64,000 nucleotides of DNA from positions 62,001-126,000 of the forward strand of contig NZ_JARFYN010000005.1 of the NCBI RefSeq assembly GCF_030272695.1, written 5' to 3'. Made by a program: the position numbers and the translations under genes. The notes under the pieces are model-generated. The model saw only the letters and a list, made by a program, of their open reading frames with translations, was not told where the DNA came from and did no database searches. Origin of the DNA: Martinezella calliandrae (GTDB taxonomy: Bacteria; Pseudomonadota; Alphaproteobacteria; Rhizobiales; Rhizobiaceae). Of this stretch, positions 8,458-17,030 are shown piece after piece (the stretch's first letter is position 1; the number at the start of each line of letters is the position of its first letter).

Positions 8458-9582
8458 ATGAGCGATCTCAAGACTGTGCTGGAAGGCGCTGCCGGCGAGG
8501 GAATCATATCCTCGGATCAGGCCATCCGGCTTTTGCCTTATCTGGCTGAGCGAAATATCGGCATCAACGCGACGGTCGCAAGAAGCGATCTTTGGCAACC
8601 GCGCGAGGACGATCTGGCGAACCCGCTGGAGGATAGCGAAGCGCCGCGTTTCATTCGCGGCTTCCATGACGTGCTAATCACCATCGGCATCGTCGTCCTG
8701 CTCGTCGGCTTGTGGGGGCTCACCGGCTATTACGGGCCGCTGCCGGCCATCATCGTCCTAGCCGAGATACTGGTCCGTCGCCAACGTCTGGCGCTTCCCG
8801 CCGTCGTCCTGACGATCTCGCTGGTCTATTGGATATTCTGGGCGACAGTGATTAATCTCGGAACCGGAGATACCGTCGGCTGGAGCCTGGCGACCCATTG
8901 GATCATCGTGGCCTTGCCGTTCCCACCACTGCTGGCGCTCTATTACTGGCGTTATCGCGTGCCGCTGTCGCTGGCGATGCTGCTCTTCTCGCTGTTCACA
9001 TTGCTGCTCGCCGGCGTCTTCTATCTGATTGGCCTTGCCACCGGCGCATCGAACGTCGTGCTGGATTATCCGCTGCTGTCGCTCGGCATCATGTTTGCGG
9101 CGGCACTCGGGACATTTGCCGTCGCAATGCGCTTCGATCTTAGCGACCCCAACCGCAGGACGCGTCGCTCGGATGTGGCCTTCTGGCTGCATCTCGCCAC
9201 CGCGCCAGCATTGCTCTACACGACGATCCTGCTGGTATTTCAGCTTGAGGCCGGCAACAATGATACGCTTTTCTTTACTGGCATCGAGCAATCCGGTTAC
9301 GCGCAGGCGCTGACCATCGTTGGTGTTGTTGTGATCATGATGCTGATCGGTTTGATCATCGACAGACGCGCTTTCGTGACCGCGGGCCTCATGTCGCTCG
9401 GTATCGCGATCGGCGCCATTCTACGGCAGAACAATGCCGGCCTCGACAAGGTCAGCTTCATCGTGCTGATGATCGTCGGCTTGATCGTGCTGGTGATCGG
9501 CGTCGGCTGGCCGCATCTGCGCCGTAGTGTCGTTCGGCTGCTGCCGCTATCCGTCAAGCGAAGATTGCCGGCGCTCAGGTGA
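8458..9582 (+). CDS. Polytopic membrane protein of unknown function (DUF2157-like)
   Basis: A 374-residue protein. About 75 N-terminal residues are cytoplasmic-looking, with a short helical segment (EGAAGEGIISSDQAIRLL) like that of DUF2157 membrane proteins. Roughly ten hydrophobic segments follow from residue 78 to the end. The C-terminus is basic (LPLSVKRRLPALR). I do not recognise catalytic motifs or a transporter signature. It stands alone, divergent from the MaoC pair and convergent with ychF, so context gives no role. The family label is from the overall pattern and is tentative; the coding call itself is strong because the reading frame shows regular membrane periodicity. Confidence 0.7.
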   Translation: MSDLKTVLEGAAGEGIISSDQAIRLLPYLAERNIGINATVARSDLWQPREDDLANPLEDSEAPRFIRGFHDVLITIGIVVLLVGLWGLTGYYGPLPAIIVLAEILVRRQRLALPAVVLTISLVYWIFWATVINLGTGDTVGWSLATHWIIVALPFPPLLALYYWRYRVPLSLAMLLFSLFTLLLAGVFYLIGLATGASNVVLDYPLLSLGIMFAAALGTFAVAMRFDLSDPNRRTRRSDVAFWLHLATAPALLYTTILLVFQLEAGNNDTLFFTGIEQSGYAQALTIVGVVVIMMLIGLIIDRRAFVTAGLMSLGIAIGAILRQNNAGLDKVSFIVLMIVGLIVLVIGVGWPHLRRSVVRLLPLSVKRRLPALR

Positions 9583-9601
9583 GGTCGGCAACCGTCATAT
9601 C

Positions 9602-10705
9602 TTAGGTGTTGAAGCGGAAATGGATGACGTCGCCGTCCTGGACGACGTATTCCTTGCCTTCGTCGCGCGCCTTGCCGGCTTCCTTGGCGCCTGTTTCGCC
9701 GTTGTAGGCGATGTAGTCGTCATAGGCGATGGTATTGGCACGGATGAAGCCACGTTCAAAGTCGGAATGGATGACGCCGGCCGCCTGGGGGGCCTTGGTG
9801 CCCTTTTCGATCGTCCAGGCGCGCGTTTCCTTCGGGCCGACGGTGAAATAGGTGATGAGGTGCAGGAGCTTGTAGCCGGCGCGGATCAGCCGGTCGAGGC
9901 CAGCTTCGTCCAGGCCGAGAGCGGCGAGGAATTCCTTGGATTCCTCATCTGGCAGCTGCGCCACTTCCGCTTCGATGGCGGCGGAAATGATCACCACTTC
10001 GGAATTCTGTTCCTTGGCCATGGCAGCGACGGCGGCTGTGTGCTCATTGCCGGTCGCGGCATCTGCTTCGGCGACGTTGCACACGTAGAGGACCGGATGC
10101 GAAGTCAGAAGGTTCAGGCCCTTGAGAATGCGGGTTTCCTCGGCATCGAGCTTCGACAGCAGGGTGCGCACCGGCTTGCCATCGTTCAGCAGTTGGAGCG
10201 AGGCTTCCATGATCGGCAGCATCGCCATGGACTCCTTGTCCTTGCCCGTGGCGCGCTTGCGTGTCTGCTCGGTGCGGCGCTCCAAGCTTTCGAGGTCGGC
10301 GAGCATCAGCTCGGTTTCGATCGTCTCGGCGTCGGCGACCGGATTGATGCGGCCTTCGACATGGGTGATGTCGCTATCTTCGAAGCAGCGCAGCACGTGA
10401 ACGATGGCGTCGACCTCGCGAATATTGGCAAGGAACTGGTTCCCCAGGCCTTCGCCCTTCGAGGCGCCGCGAACCAGGCCAGCGATGTCGACGAAGGAAA
10501 TGCGCGTCGGGATCAGTTCCTTTGATTTGGCAATGTCGGCAAGCCTGCGCATGCGCGGATCGGGAACCGCGACTTCACCCGTGTTCGGCTCGATCGTGCA
10601 GAAGGGGTAATTCGCCGCCTGCGCCGCTGCAGTCTTGGTCAGCGCGTTGAACAGAGTAGACTTGCCGACATTCGGCAGCCCGACAATACCGCATTTGAAA
10701 CCCAT
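9602..10705 (-). CDS. ychF: Redox-regulated ribosome-associated ATPase YchF (OLA1 family)
   Basis: A 367-residue P-loop NTPase of the Obg superfamily that binds ATP in preference to GTP and associates with ribosomes. Visible motifs are the P-loop GLPNVGKST near residue 9, NYPFCTIEPNTGEVAVPD (switch region), DIAGLVRGASKGEGLGNQF (G3), and CNVAEAD where GTPases have NKxD, which is the ATP-specific variant. A coiled-coil region and a C-terminal TGS domain follow, ending VIHFRFNT. In rhizobia ychF lies near pth and rplY, as here, although clpS and the GNAT gene sit between. AAGGTG upstream of the ATG at 10705 serves as ribosome site. Confidence 0.96.
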   Translation of the reverse strand: MGFKCGIVGLPNVGKSTLFNALTKTAAAQAANYPFCTIEPNTGEVAVPDPRMRRLADIAKSKELIPTRISFVDIAGLVRGASKGEGLGNQFLANIREVDAIVHVLRCFEDSDITHVEGRINPVADAETIETELMLADLESLERRTEQTRKRATGKDKESMAMLPIMEASLQLLNDGKPVRTLLSKLDAEETRILKGLNLLTSHPVLYVCNVAEADAATGNEHTAAVAAMAKEQNSEVVIISAAIEAEVAQLPDEESKEFLAALGLDEAGLDRLIRAGYKLLHLITYFTVGPKETRAWTIEKGTKAPQAAGVIHSDFERGFIRANTIAYDDYIAYNGETGAKEAGKARDEGKEYVVQDGDVIHFRFNT

Positions 10706-11091
10706 GGCACCTTGTCCATATCTTGAAAAACTTTGTTGTGCGTATGGGGGAAGGGCCGTTGCGGGTCAAGTCTTGTGCGGAAGCATGGCCGATTTTCCGG
10801 AAAAAAGGGCCGTTTGATTGAAATGGCCGCCAGTCTAGCTCGGGAGGGCCATCCTTTCAAAGCTGGAGCACTTTCACTTTATTGCCACAGTTAAGCTTCT
10901 TGTTGGCTGGGAAGAGCGGTTTTAGCGCTCTGGTTCTGCCGTTCGGCCAGCAGCTGCAGCATCTCCTCCAGTCGCTCTACCACAAGCGCCCTTTCCCGGT
11001 GCCGGGGATGCTCGTCTGGCTTTATCAGATTGCAAGTCCTGGTTCGCTGAAGGGTGCCGCTTGCGGCATTGTCTCCCTGACGCAACCGTCC
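10706..11091. other. Intergenic region between divergent ychF and clpS
   Basis: About 390 bases lie upstream of the clpS promoter. Open frames occur on both strands, but none has a ribosome site or a recognisable product. I see no tRNA-like or terminator structure. The ychF promoter must lie in the left part. Confidence 0.4.
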
Positions 11092-11120
11092 TTGAAGGAT
11101 TTGCTGCGTTGCATTATAAT
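11092..11120 (+). promoter_or_regulatory. Predicted housekeeping promoter of clpS
   Basis: TTGAAG at 11092-11097 and TATAAT at 11115-11120 are separated by exactly 17 bases. Transcription would start near 11127, leaving a leader of about 43 bases before the clpS ATG. This also argues that the open frame upstream of 11170 is not translated as part of ClpS. Confidence 0.65.
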
Positions 11121-11169
11121 TCTACTATCAGCCGCAAATCTTTTTTCCCTGTCATCAACGGTGAGTCCG

Positions 11170-11481
11170 ATGAGTGACAATGATATTGTCCTAAAACCCA
11201 AGACCAAGACGAAGCCGAAGCTTGACCGGCCGAAGCTATACAAGATCATTCTCGTCAATGACGATTACACGCCGCGTGAATTCGTCATCATGGTGTTGAA
11301 GGCCGTCTTCCGCATGAGCGAGGAGACCGGTTATCGCGTCATGATGACGGCGCATAAGCTCGGCACCTGCGTGGTCATGGTCTGCGCCAGGGATATTGCC
11401 GAGACCAAAGCACAGGAGGCCATCGATCTGGCAAAGAGCGCCGGCTTTCCGCTGATGTTTACCACCGAACCGGAAGAATAG
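11170..11481 (+). CDS. clpS: ATP-dependent Clp protease adaptor ClpS (ClpS2-type)
   Basis: A 103-residue N-degron adaptor that delivers proteins with destabilising N-terminal residues to ClpAP. A flexible, Lys/Pro-rich N-terminal tail (about 25 residues) precedes the core: LYKIILVNDDYTPREFV, the helix VLKAVFRMSEETGYRVM, MMTAHKLGTC, and CARDIAETKAQEAIDLAKSAGFPL. The NDDYTP segment and the His of TAHKLG are binding-pocket positions. The sequence resembles the second alphaproteobacterial form (ClpS2, ending FPLMFTTEPEE) rather than the canonical form encoded next to clpA, so a second clpS probably exists elsewhere. No clpA is adjacent. The start is supported by the upstream promoter. Confidence 0.92.
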   Translation: MSDNDIVLKPKTKTKPKLDRPKLYKIILVNDDYTPREFVIMVLKAVFRMSEETGYRVMMTAHKLGTCVVMVCARDIAETKAQEAIDLAKSAGFPLMFTTEPEE

Positions 11482-11496
11482 GCTCGGGCAGGGATA

Positions 11497-11976
11497 TCAG
11501 GCCGCGGCGGGGCGCCGGATCTGGAATCCGGTCTTGTCCTGTGAAAAACCGCAATTGGCGTAGAAGCGCAGCGTCGCCGGGTCTTTGGATCCTGTGAGCA
11601 GCATCACCTTATAGCAATCCTTTTTCCAAGCCGTCGCGACGGCTGTCTCGATCAGCGCCCGTGCATGGCCGCGCTGGCGGTAGCCGGCATGGGTGACGAC
11701 ATTTTCAATGAGAGCATAAGACGCGCCACGACGCGTCAGGTTGGGGACGACGACCAGCGTCACCGAGGAAATAGCGAGGTCGCCTTCGAAGGCGGCGAAG
11801 ATCGTCATGCCGGGATGGGCTGAGATAGCAGCGAAGCGATCCTCCGCAAGCCGAGGATCCATATCAGGATCGTCGTGGTTGAAGTGGCGGTAGAGCGCCA
11901 GTAGCGTAGGCAAGTCAAAGGCGGCAGCCGGGCGGATCACAATATCTGCGGCTCTGTCGGTTGCTGCGTGCGCCAT
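11497..11976 (-). CDS. GNAT-family N-acetyltransferase
   Basis: A 159-residue acetyl-CoA-dependent acetyltransferase. IVIRPAAAFDLPTLLALYR marks the N-terminal strand/helix, and TLVVVPNLTRRGASYALIENVVTHAGYRQRGHARALIE contains the central strand and the acetyl-CoA pyrophosphate loop (Q/RxxGxA type). A C-terminal CGFSQDKTGFQIR strand ends the fold. The acceptor is unknown. The ATG follows the TGA of pth directly, with no spacer, so it is co-translated with pth and probably in the same transcript. Confidence 0.8.
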   Translation of the reverse strand: MAHAATDRAADIVIRPAAAFDLPTLLALYRHFNHDDPDMDPRLAEDRFAAISAHPGMTIFAAFEGDLAISSVTLVVVPNLTRRGASYALIENVVTHAGYRQRGHARALIETAVATAWKKDCYKVMLLTGSKDPATLRFYANCGFSQDKTGFQIRRPAAA

Positions 11977-12693
11977 TCAATCGTCCTTCTTGCCGAACAT
12001 TCTCTTCAGCATCTCGGCCATCGGGCCACTTTCGGGCATCCGCGGCTGGCTATGATTGCGAGCCTGGTGGATGTGCGACTTGGCCACGGCCTTTTTTTCT
12101 GGCTTTGGCGTTTCTTCTTCCGCCTTGCCGCCGAGGGCAAGCGCGATCTTGTTCATGAGCTGCGAGTCTTCGCCGCGCGCCAGCATGTCGGCATTGTCGG
12201 CGAGTACGTCGAACAGCGGCTCCAGCCAGCTTTGGTCGGCTTTGGCAAAGTCGCCGAGCACATGATTGTGCACGAGCTCCTTGACGCCGGGATGACCGAT
12301 GCCGAGACGCAGCCGGCGATATTCCCGACCGCAATGCGCGTCGATCGACTTGATGCCATTATGGCCATTATGGCCGCCGCCGGTCTTCAGCCGTGCCTTG
12401 CCTGCCGGCAGATCGAGTTCGTCGTAGATCACGACGAGATCGGAGGGTTCGAGCTTGTAGAAACGCATCGCCTCGCCGATGGATTCGCCGGAAAGGTTCA
12501 TGAAGGTCTGCGGCTTGATAAGCAAAACTTTCTGGCCGCCTAGCTCGCCTTCCGCAATCTCCGCCCTGAATTTTTTCGACCAGGGCGAAAAGCTGCGCCG
12601 ACGATGGATCGCGTCCACCGCCATGAAGCCAATATTGTGGCGGTTGTTCTGATATTTGGCGCCGGGATTGCCGAGACCCGCGATAAGAAGCAT
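11977..12693 (-). CDS. pth: Peptidyl-tRNA hydrolase with C-terminal extension
   Basis: Releases peptide from peptidyl-tRNA that drops off ribosomes. The catalytic core is complete: [19 protein letters not shown] with Asn and the catalytic His at about residue 20, [18 protein letters not shown] (the conserved Asp) and [13 protein letters not shown]. The core ends near residue 190; a charged tail of about 50 residues follows and finishes with [14 protein letters not shown]. Such tails are common in rhizobial Pth. The start at 12693 gives the canonical [11 protein letters not shown]. In relatives pth follows rplY directly; here the two are separated by about 3.4 kb containing a c-di-GMP module. 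Confidence 0.96.
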   Translation of the reverse strand: MLLIAGLGNPGAKYQNNRHNIGFMAVDAIHRRRSFSPWSKKFRAEIAEGELGGQKVLLIKPQTFMNLSGESIGEAMRFYKLEPSDLVVIYDELDLPAGKARLKTGGGHNGHNGIKSIDAHCGREYRRLRLGIGHPGVKELVHNHVLGDFAKADQSWLEPLFDVLADNADMLARGEDSQLMNKIALALGGKAEEETPKPEKKAVAKSHIHQARNHSQPRMPESGPMAEMLKRMFGKKDD

Positions 12694-12768
12694 TGCGCTT
12701 CACCCCTTGGAAAATGCTGATGTCTTTCACGACAGTGAATTGACGGCAAAGTCAAGGCGACAATCTCG

Positions 12769-13512
12769 TCAGTTGGCGAGGTGCAGGCCGTACTTCAGGA
12801 AGATCTGCTTTTGCGTGCCGTCGGCGATCAGGCGATCGAGCGCGGCTTGCATCTTCTTCAAGAGATCGTCCGGGAAGTCCTTTTGGCAGGCAATGCCCAT
12901 CGGCTGTTCGGAGAGAACGGCGACCGCTTGCACCGCATTGCGATCCTTCTGAAGCTTGTCGAAATAAGTTTCGGAGATCGGCATCAGATCAATGCGGTCA
13001 CTCATCAGCTTCTTTAGTGTAGCCCTGAAGTCGCTGCCGATATCGATCCGCGTAAAGTTGGCTTGCCGTAACGTGGTTTCGGAATAATCGTCCCGCCATG
13101 TGCCGACGATAAAGTTGCGGGCTTCATCGAGTGTTGTGGCTGTGACGCGGGACCCGGCATGCTTGATCAGGAGATTGCGATCGACTAGCAGCGGTTGGAC
13201 CCATTTGAACAGCTTGTCGCGCGCGGCGTTATGGGCGGTGGCAAAGACACAGGTCATCGGCGTCGTCTCTGCCTGTTTATAGGCCCGCACCCAGGGCATC
13301 ACGTCTATCGAATAGTCGACGCCGATATAGGACATTATCTTCTCCACCTGTTCGACAGTCGCGCCGACAGGAGTCTTGCCGTCGCGGTAATTGAAAGGTG
13401 GATATTCTTCGGTGGTAAAATTGACGGTTTCGGCTTTGGCTATGGAGAAGAGACTGAGCGAGAACAGGCCCAAAAATACCGGGAGCAGCAGTTTTCGCAT
13501 GGGTTTCCTCAT
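12769..13512 (-). CDS. Periplasmic solute-binding protein, amino-acid-binding (SBP_bac_3) type
   Basis: A 247-residue protein with a clear signal peptide (basic MRKPMRK, hydrophobic core, cleavage after SIAKA near residue 27). The mature part begins ETVNFTTEEYPPFNYRDG, the typical first strand of family 3 solute-binding proteins, followed by GATVEQVEKIM, and FIVGTWRDDY and MSDRIDLMPISE in the second lobe. There is no permease or ATPase gene nearby. It lies four bases downstream of the GGDEF-EAL gene, so it probably acts as a periplasmic ligand sensor for that protein rather than in uptake; this is inference from gene order. Confidence 0.78.
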   Translation of the reverse strand: MRKPMRKLLLPVFLGLFSLSLFSIAKAETVNFTTEEYPPFNYRDGKTPVGATVEQVEKIMSYIGVDYSIDVMPWVRAYKQAETTPMTCVFATAHNAARDKLFKWVQPLLVDRNLLIKHAGSRVTATTLDEARNFIVGTWRDDYSETTLRQANFTRIDIGSDFRATLKKLMSDRIDLMPISETYFDKLQKDRNAVQAVAVLSEQPMGIACQKDFPDDLLKKMQAALDRLIADGTQKQIFLKYGLHLAN

Positions 13513-13516
13513 CTCG

Positions 13517-15883
13517 CTATGATGCTTGCGCCACAGGGCTAAGGTAATCAGCTTTCGGTCCGGCGAGCGTCTTTATGAGTTCATTTGGATGCTGCGGCCG
13601 GTGGAACAGGTAGCCCTGCCCGTAATCGAGGCCCATGGCGCGCAGGGTGGCGCATTCTTCTTCGGTCTCGATGCCTTCGGCGATAACGGTGCAGTTCATC
13701 TTGTGCGACAGCGTCGTGATGCTTTCGACCAGCATGCGGCTCTTGGCGCTGACATCGGAGGCGGTGTCGTTGATCGCGCGGATGAAGGATTGGTCGATCT
13801 TGATGATGTCGACCGGGAAGCGGTTGATATAACTCAGCGACGAATAGCCGGTGCCGAAGTCGTCGAGAGCGATGCGGCAGCCGTAGCGGCAGATCTCGTT
13901 GATGACCGTACGCGTTTCCGGATTGTCGTCCATCAGCACGGCCTCGGTGATTTCGACGACGATCCGCTCCGGGCGGATATCGTGACGGGAAAGTAGGGCG
14001 GCAATGCGCACCGGCAGTCCCGACTCGAATTGTAGCGGCGAAAAATTGATGGCGAGATAGGTGTCCTGCATGCCTTCGAGGCGTGAGAGGCTGGCGAAGT
14101 GGGAAATCGCTTTTTCCATGACGCGGTTGCCGATGCGCACGATCGAGCCGGTCTCCTCGGCGACGTCGATGATCCTGGCCGGCGGCAGGATGCCTTTCTG
14201 TGGATGATGCAGCCGCATCAGCGCTTCGAAGCCGGCGATGGAGCGATCATCGATGTTGACGATAGGCTGCAGGTGAGCTTCGAACCAATCGTCGGTCAAA
14301 CCACCTTCGATATAGCTCTCAAGCTCTGCACGACGACGGGAATCGTCCAGCATGTTGTTGTCGAAGATCTGCGCGCCGTTCTTGCCGTCGCGCTTCTTGG
14401 CATACATCGCTATGTCGGATTTCAGCAGCAGTTCTGCGGCGTTGGCGGCATGGCGCGGGTAAATGGCGATGCCGATGCTGGCGCTTAGGCGGGCATCGCC
14501 GACAAACGGCGTCTCGAAAAGTTCGGCGATATGTGCCGCCATGTCGAATGCCCGGCTCTCGCCGTCTTCGGCAAGCAGAAGGATGGCGAATTCGTCGCCG
14601 CCGAGGCGGGCAGCGATGTCGCCGGGCGCCAATCGCGCCTGCATGCGCGAAACCAGTTCACGCAGCGCCGCGTCACCGGCAGCATGGCCCATATTGTCGT
14701 TGATCCATTTGAAGCGGTCGAGATCGACGAACAGGCAGGCGAGCTCGCGCTTGCGCAGGTCGGCCTCGTTGATCTTGGCGTCTAGCGCCGTCTCGAATCC
14801 CTGGCGGTTCAAGAGCCCGGTAAGGTGATCGGTGATCGCCTGGCGCAGGTTGCGGTCTTCGGATTGCTTGAGGTCGGTGACATCGGTCATGACCGAGAGC
14901 GACAGGCCATCCTGGATCGCCGTCGTTTCGAGAATCAGCACGTCCATGACCCGCTCATCCCGGCAAAGGAATTTTACCGTGACGTCGAGGCGGGCGGCGC
15001 TGTCAGGACGGCTGCGCTTGCGTTCGGTATAAATCGCCCGCGAACCGGGCAGGACGAGGCTTGCGAACCTGCGTCCAACCACGTCGGCGCGGGCATAGCC
15101 CGTGGCGGCCAGCCAATAATCGCTGACGGCGGCGATACAATCATCCTTGTCGAGCGAGAACAGCATGGCCGGCGTCAGATTATAGGTGTCGGTGGCGCGG
15201 CGATGCGCAAGCTTTAGTTCGGTTTCCTCGCGCTCCAGCTTGCTCTGCATGTCGTTGAAGCTGCTGGCGAGGCGTCCCATTTCGTCGTTCGACTGCCAAT
15301 CGACGTGATGGCGCGAGCCGAGCCGCCGCGTTGCTTCGATGGCATGGGTGAGCCGCATCAACGGCTGAATGACGAAGATGCGGTTACCGATGAGGGCGGC
15401 ACCGAACACGGTCAATACGGCGAAGATGAAGATCAAGGTGAAGACGATTTCCTCATTCTTCAAGCCGTCGAAGAGGCCAAGCGCCGGGTAGTAGACGGTG
15501 ATGGTGCCGAGATTTTTGGCGCCGTCGACGCCGTGGTAGATGATCGGTCGGGCAATGGACTCCAGTTGACCCTTGTAGGACCGCGGGATGGTCGATTGCG
15601 TCACATCGAGCTGGCCGGAGACGTCGCGGACATTGACCTTGACGACCGCGCCCTCTGCGACCGTCGTCGCGCTGATCTGGGTGACGCTGTCCTCGTCGAG
15701 GTCCCATAGCGGCTTGGCAAGCGCCTGGGCATTGGCGACGAGCAGGACGGAGATGTGATCTTTGATTTCCTTTTCGGCGCGCTCGGACGACAGGAAAAGA
15801 AACAATATGAAGAGTGGCGCGACGAAAATCAGCAGCGCGCCGCAGACGATCGCGAAAAACCTGTTTTCGACGGAATGGCTCAT
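13517..15883 (-). CDS. Membrane GGDEF-EAL c-di-GMP signalling protein
   Basis: A 788-residue protein: membrane segment near residues 11-32, a periplasmic sensor region of about 100 residues, a second membrane segment near 138-160, a HAMP-like linker to about 215, a PAS-like domain (about 230-340), a GGDEF domain with intact RLGGDEFAILL near residue 428, and an EAL domain with GFEALMRLHH near 550, DDFGTGYSSL and AEGIETEEE. Both catalytic motifs look functional. The residues before GGDEF read APGD where the inhibitory RxxD site would be, so product feedback is probably absent. It makes or degrades c-di-GMP and likely forms a two-gene unit with the downstream solute-binding protein, four bases away. 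Confidence 0.9.
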   Translation of the reverse strand: MSHSVENRFFAIVCGALLIFVAPLFILFLFLSSERAEKEIKDHISVLLVANAQALAKPLWDLDEDSVTQISATTVAEGAVVKVNVRDVSGQLDVTQSTIPRSYKGQLESIARPIIYHGVDGAKNLGTITVYYPALGLFDGLKNEEIVFTLIFIFAVLTVFGAALIGNRIFVIQPLMRLTHAIEATRRLGSRHHVDWQSNDEMGRLASSFNDMQSKLEREETELKLAHRRATDTYNLTPAMLFSLDKDDCIAAVSDYWLAATGYARADVVGRRFASLVLPGSRAIYTERKRSRPDSAARLDVTVKFLCRDERVMDVLILETTAIQDGLSLSVMTDVTDLKQSEDRNLRQAITDHLTGLLNRQGFETALDAKINEADLRKRELACLFVDLDRFKWINDNMGHAAGDAALRELVSRMQARLAPGDIAARLGGDEFAILLLAEDGESRAFDMAAHIAELFETPFVGDARLSASIGIAIYPRHAANAAELLLKSDIAMYAKKRDGKNGAQIFDNNMLDDSRRRAELESYIEGGLTDDWFEAHLQPIVNIDDRSIAGFEALMRLHHPQKGILPPARIIDVAEETGSIVRIGNRVMEKAISHFASLSRLEGMQDTYLAINFSPLQFESGLPVRIAALLSRHDIRPERIVVEITEAVLMDDNPETRTVINEICRYGCRIALDDFGTGYSSLSYINRFPVDIIKIDQSFIRAINDTASDVSAKSRMLVESITTLSHKMNCTVIAEGIETEEECATLRAMGLDYGQGYLFHRPQHPNELIKTLAGPKADYLSPVAQAS

Positions 15884-16058
15884 AGTTCCGCTTTACTCCC
15901 CAGTCGCAGACCGGCTGATCTTGGGGTTGGCCGTGCTCTACAACTCTTTGGCGTAAACTTTCATGAATGTGTTAAATGTTGCTGAAACCATGGGGTTAAT
16001 GGATTGATATAGCGCCGAATAGCTAGATTTCTTACTACTTATATTAGAATTTGTACAC

Positions 16059-16091
16059 GAAAAACCCGCCACCCCTCGAGGGGAGGCGGGT
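16059..16091 (-). terminator. Rho-independent terminator of rplY
   Basis: On the minus strand ACCCGCC and GGCGGGT close an inner CCCCTCGAGGGG palindrome, followed by a T-run. It lies 30 bases after the rplY stop, so rplY is transcribed separately from the downstream GGDEF-EAL gene. Confidence 0.85.
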
Positions 16092-16119
16092 CTGAATGCG
16101 TCACGATGAAAATGCCGAT

Positions 16120-16737
16120 TTAAGCGCCGGCTTCTTCTTCGCCTGCAGCTTCTTCCTCTGCAAGACCGGCAGCCGGAGCGGCGATCGTTGCAATCGTGAA
16201 GTCGCGGTCGGCGATGACCGGGGACACATCCTTCGGCAGCGTGATATCCGAGATGTGGACGCTGGCGCCAGCCTTGTGACCGGCCAGGTCAACCGTGAAG
16301 AATTCCGGGATCGCATCGGCCGGGCAGTGGACTTCGATTTCGTGGCGAACGATGTTCAGCACGCCGCCAGCCTTAAGGCCCGGGGACTGTTCGTGATTGA
16401 CGAAGTGAACCGGGATTTCGACGGTCACCTGGGTATTGGCGGAGACGCGCAGCAAATCGACATGGACCGTGAAGTCACGGACCGGATCGAGCTGGTAGTC
16501 CTTCGGCAGAACCTTGATCTTCTTGCCGTCGATGTCGATCGTCGCGATCGTGGTGAGGAAACCACCGGCATGGATACGCTTCGTCACCTCATTGGTGTTG
16601 AGAGCGATCGAAATGGGGGCCTGCTTGTCACCATAGATGACAGCGGGAATGAAACCGTTGCGGCGAAGTTCACGGGCGGACCCCTTACCAACCCGTTCGC
16701 GCGCCTCGGCCTTGAGCTCGTAGCTTTCGTGGCTCAT
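16120..16737 (-). CDS. rplY: 50S ribosomal protein L25 / general stress protein Ctc
   Basis: Binds 5S rRNA in the large ribosomal subunit. The 205-residue product is the two-domain CTC form: an N-terminal L25 domain ([40 protein letters not shown]) and a C-terminal beta-rich domain ([37 protein letters not shown]). It ends in an acidic Glu/Ala tail typical of the longer bacterial form. A leader of about 120 bases upstream contains an inverted repeat CCGCGT/ACGCGG (about 16820-16849) that could fold in the mRNA. It is divergent from the secreted-protein genes at 17031. Confidence 0.95.
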   Translation of the reverse strand: MSHESYELKAEARERVGKGSARELRRNGFIPAVIYGDKQAPISIALNTNEVTKRIHAGGFLTTIATIDIDGKKIKVLPKDYQLDPVRDFTVHVDLLRVSANTQVTVEIPVHFVNHEQSPGLKAGGVLNIVRHEIEVHCPADAIPEFFTVDLAGHKAGASVHISDITLPKDVSPVIADRDFTIATIAAPAAGLAEEEAAGEEEAGA

Positions 16738-17030
16738 GGCTATTCCTTTCGAGGTTATTTGGAGAGTTCATCCGTTCATGGGAAGCGGTTGAACTGGAGG
16801 AGGGCAAGCCCTGCCTCATCCGCGTTGCCTCCAAGGGTGTCTACGCGGACGCGTGGCGTATAATACAAAGCGGCCGACGGTGCAAGCATCTCCGGAGAAA
16901 GCGCATCTGTGATGACATTGCAACTCATGGTGAAAAGCGGACGATGCTATTTCTATCAATGGCTTGACATATACCCTCGGCCACTCCAACAGTCGACTCC
17001 AATCGATCAGCGTCAAAGGAGAGATCGGGT

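Noticed and set aside
10882..11169. N-terminal extension of ClpS by 96 residues
   Set aside because: A consensus promoter at 11092-11120 would start transcription inside it, and ClpS proteins begin near 11170.
16964..16992. TTGACA upstream of the gene at 17031 as a promoter
   Set aside because: The -35 match is good, but the position 17 bases downstream reads CAACAG, which is a poor -10 box.
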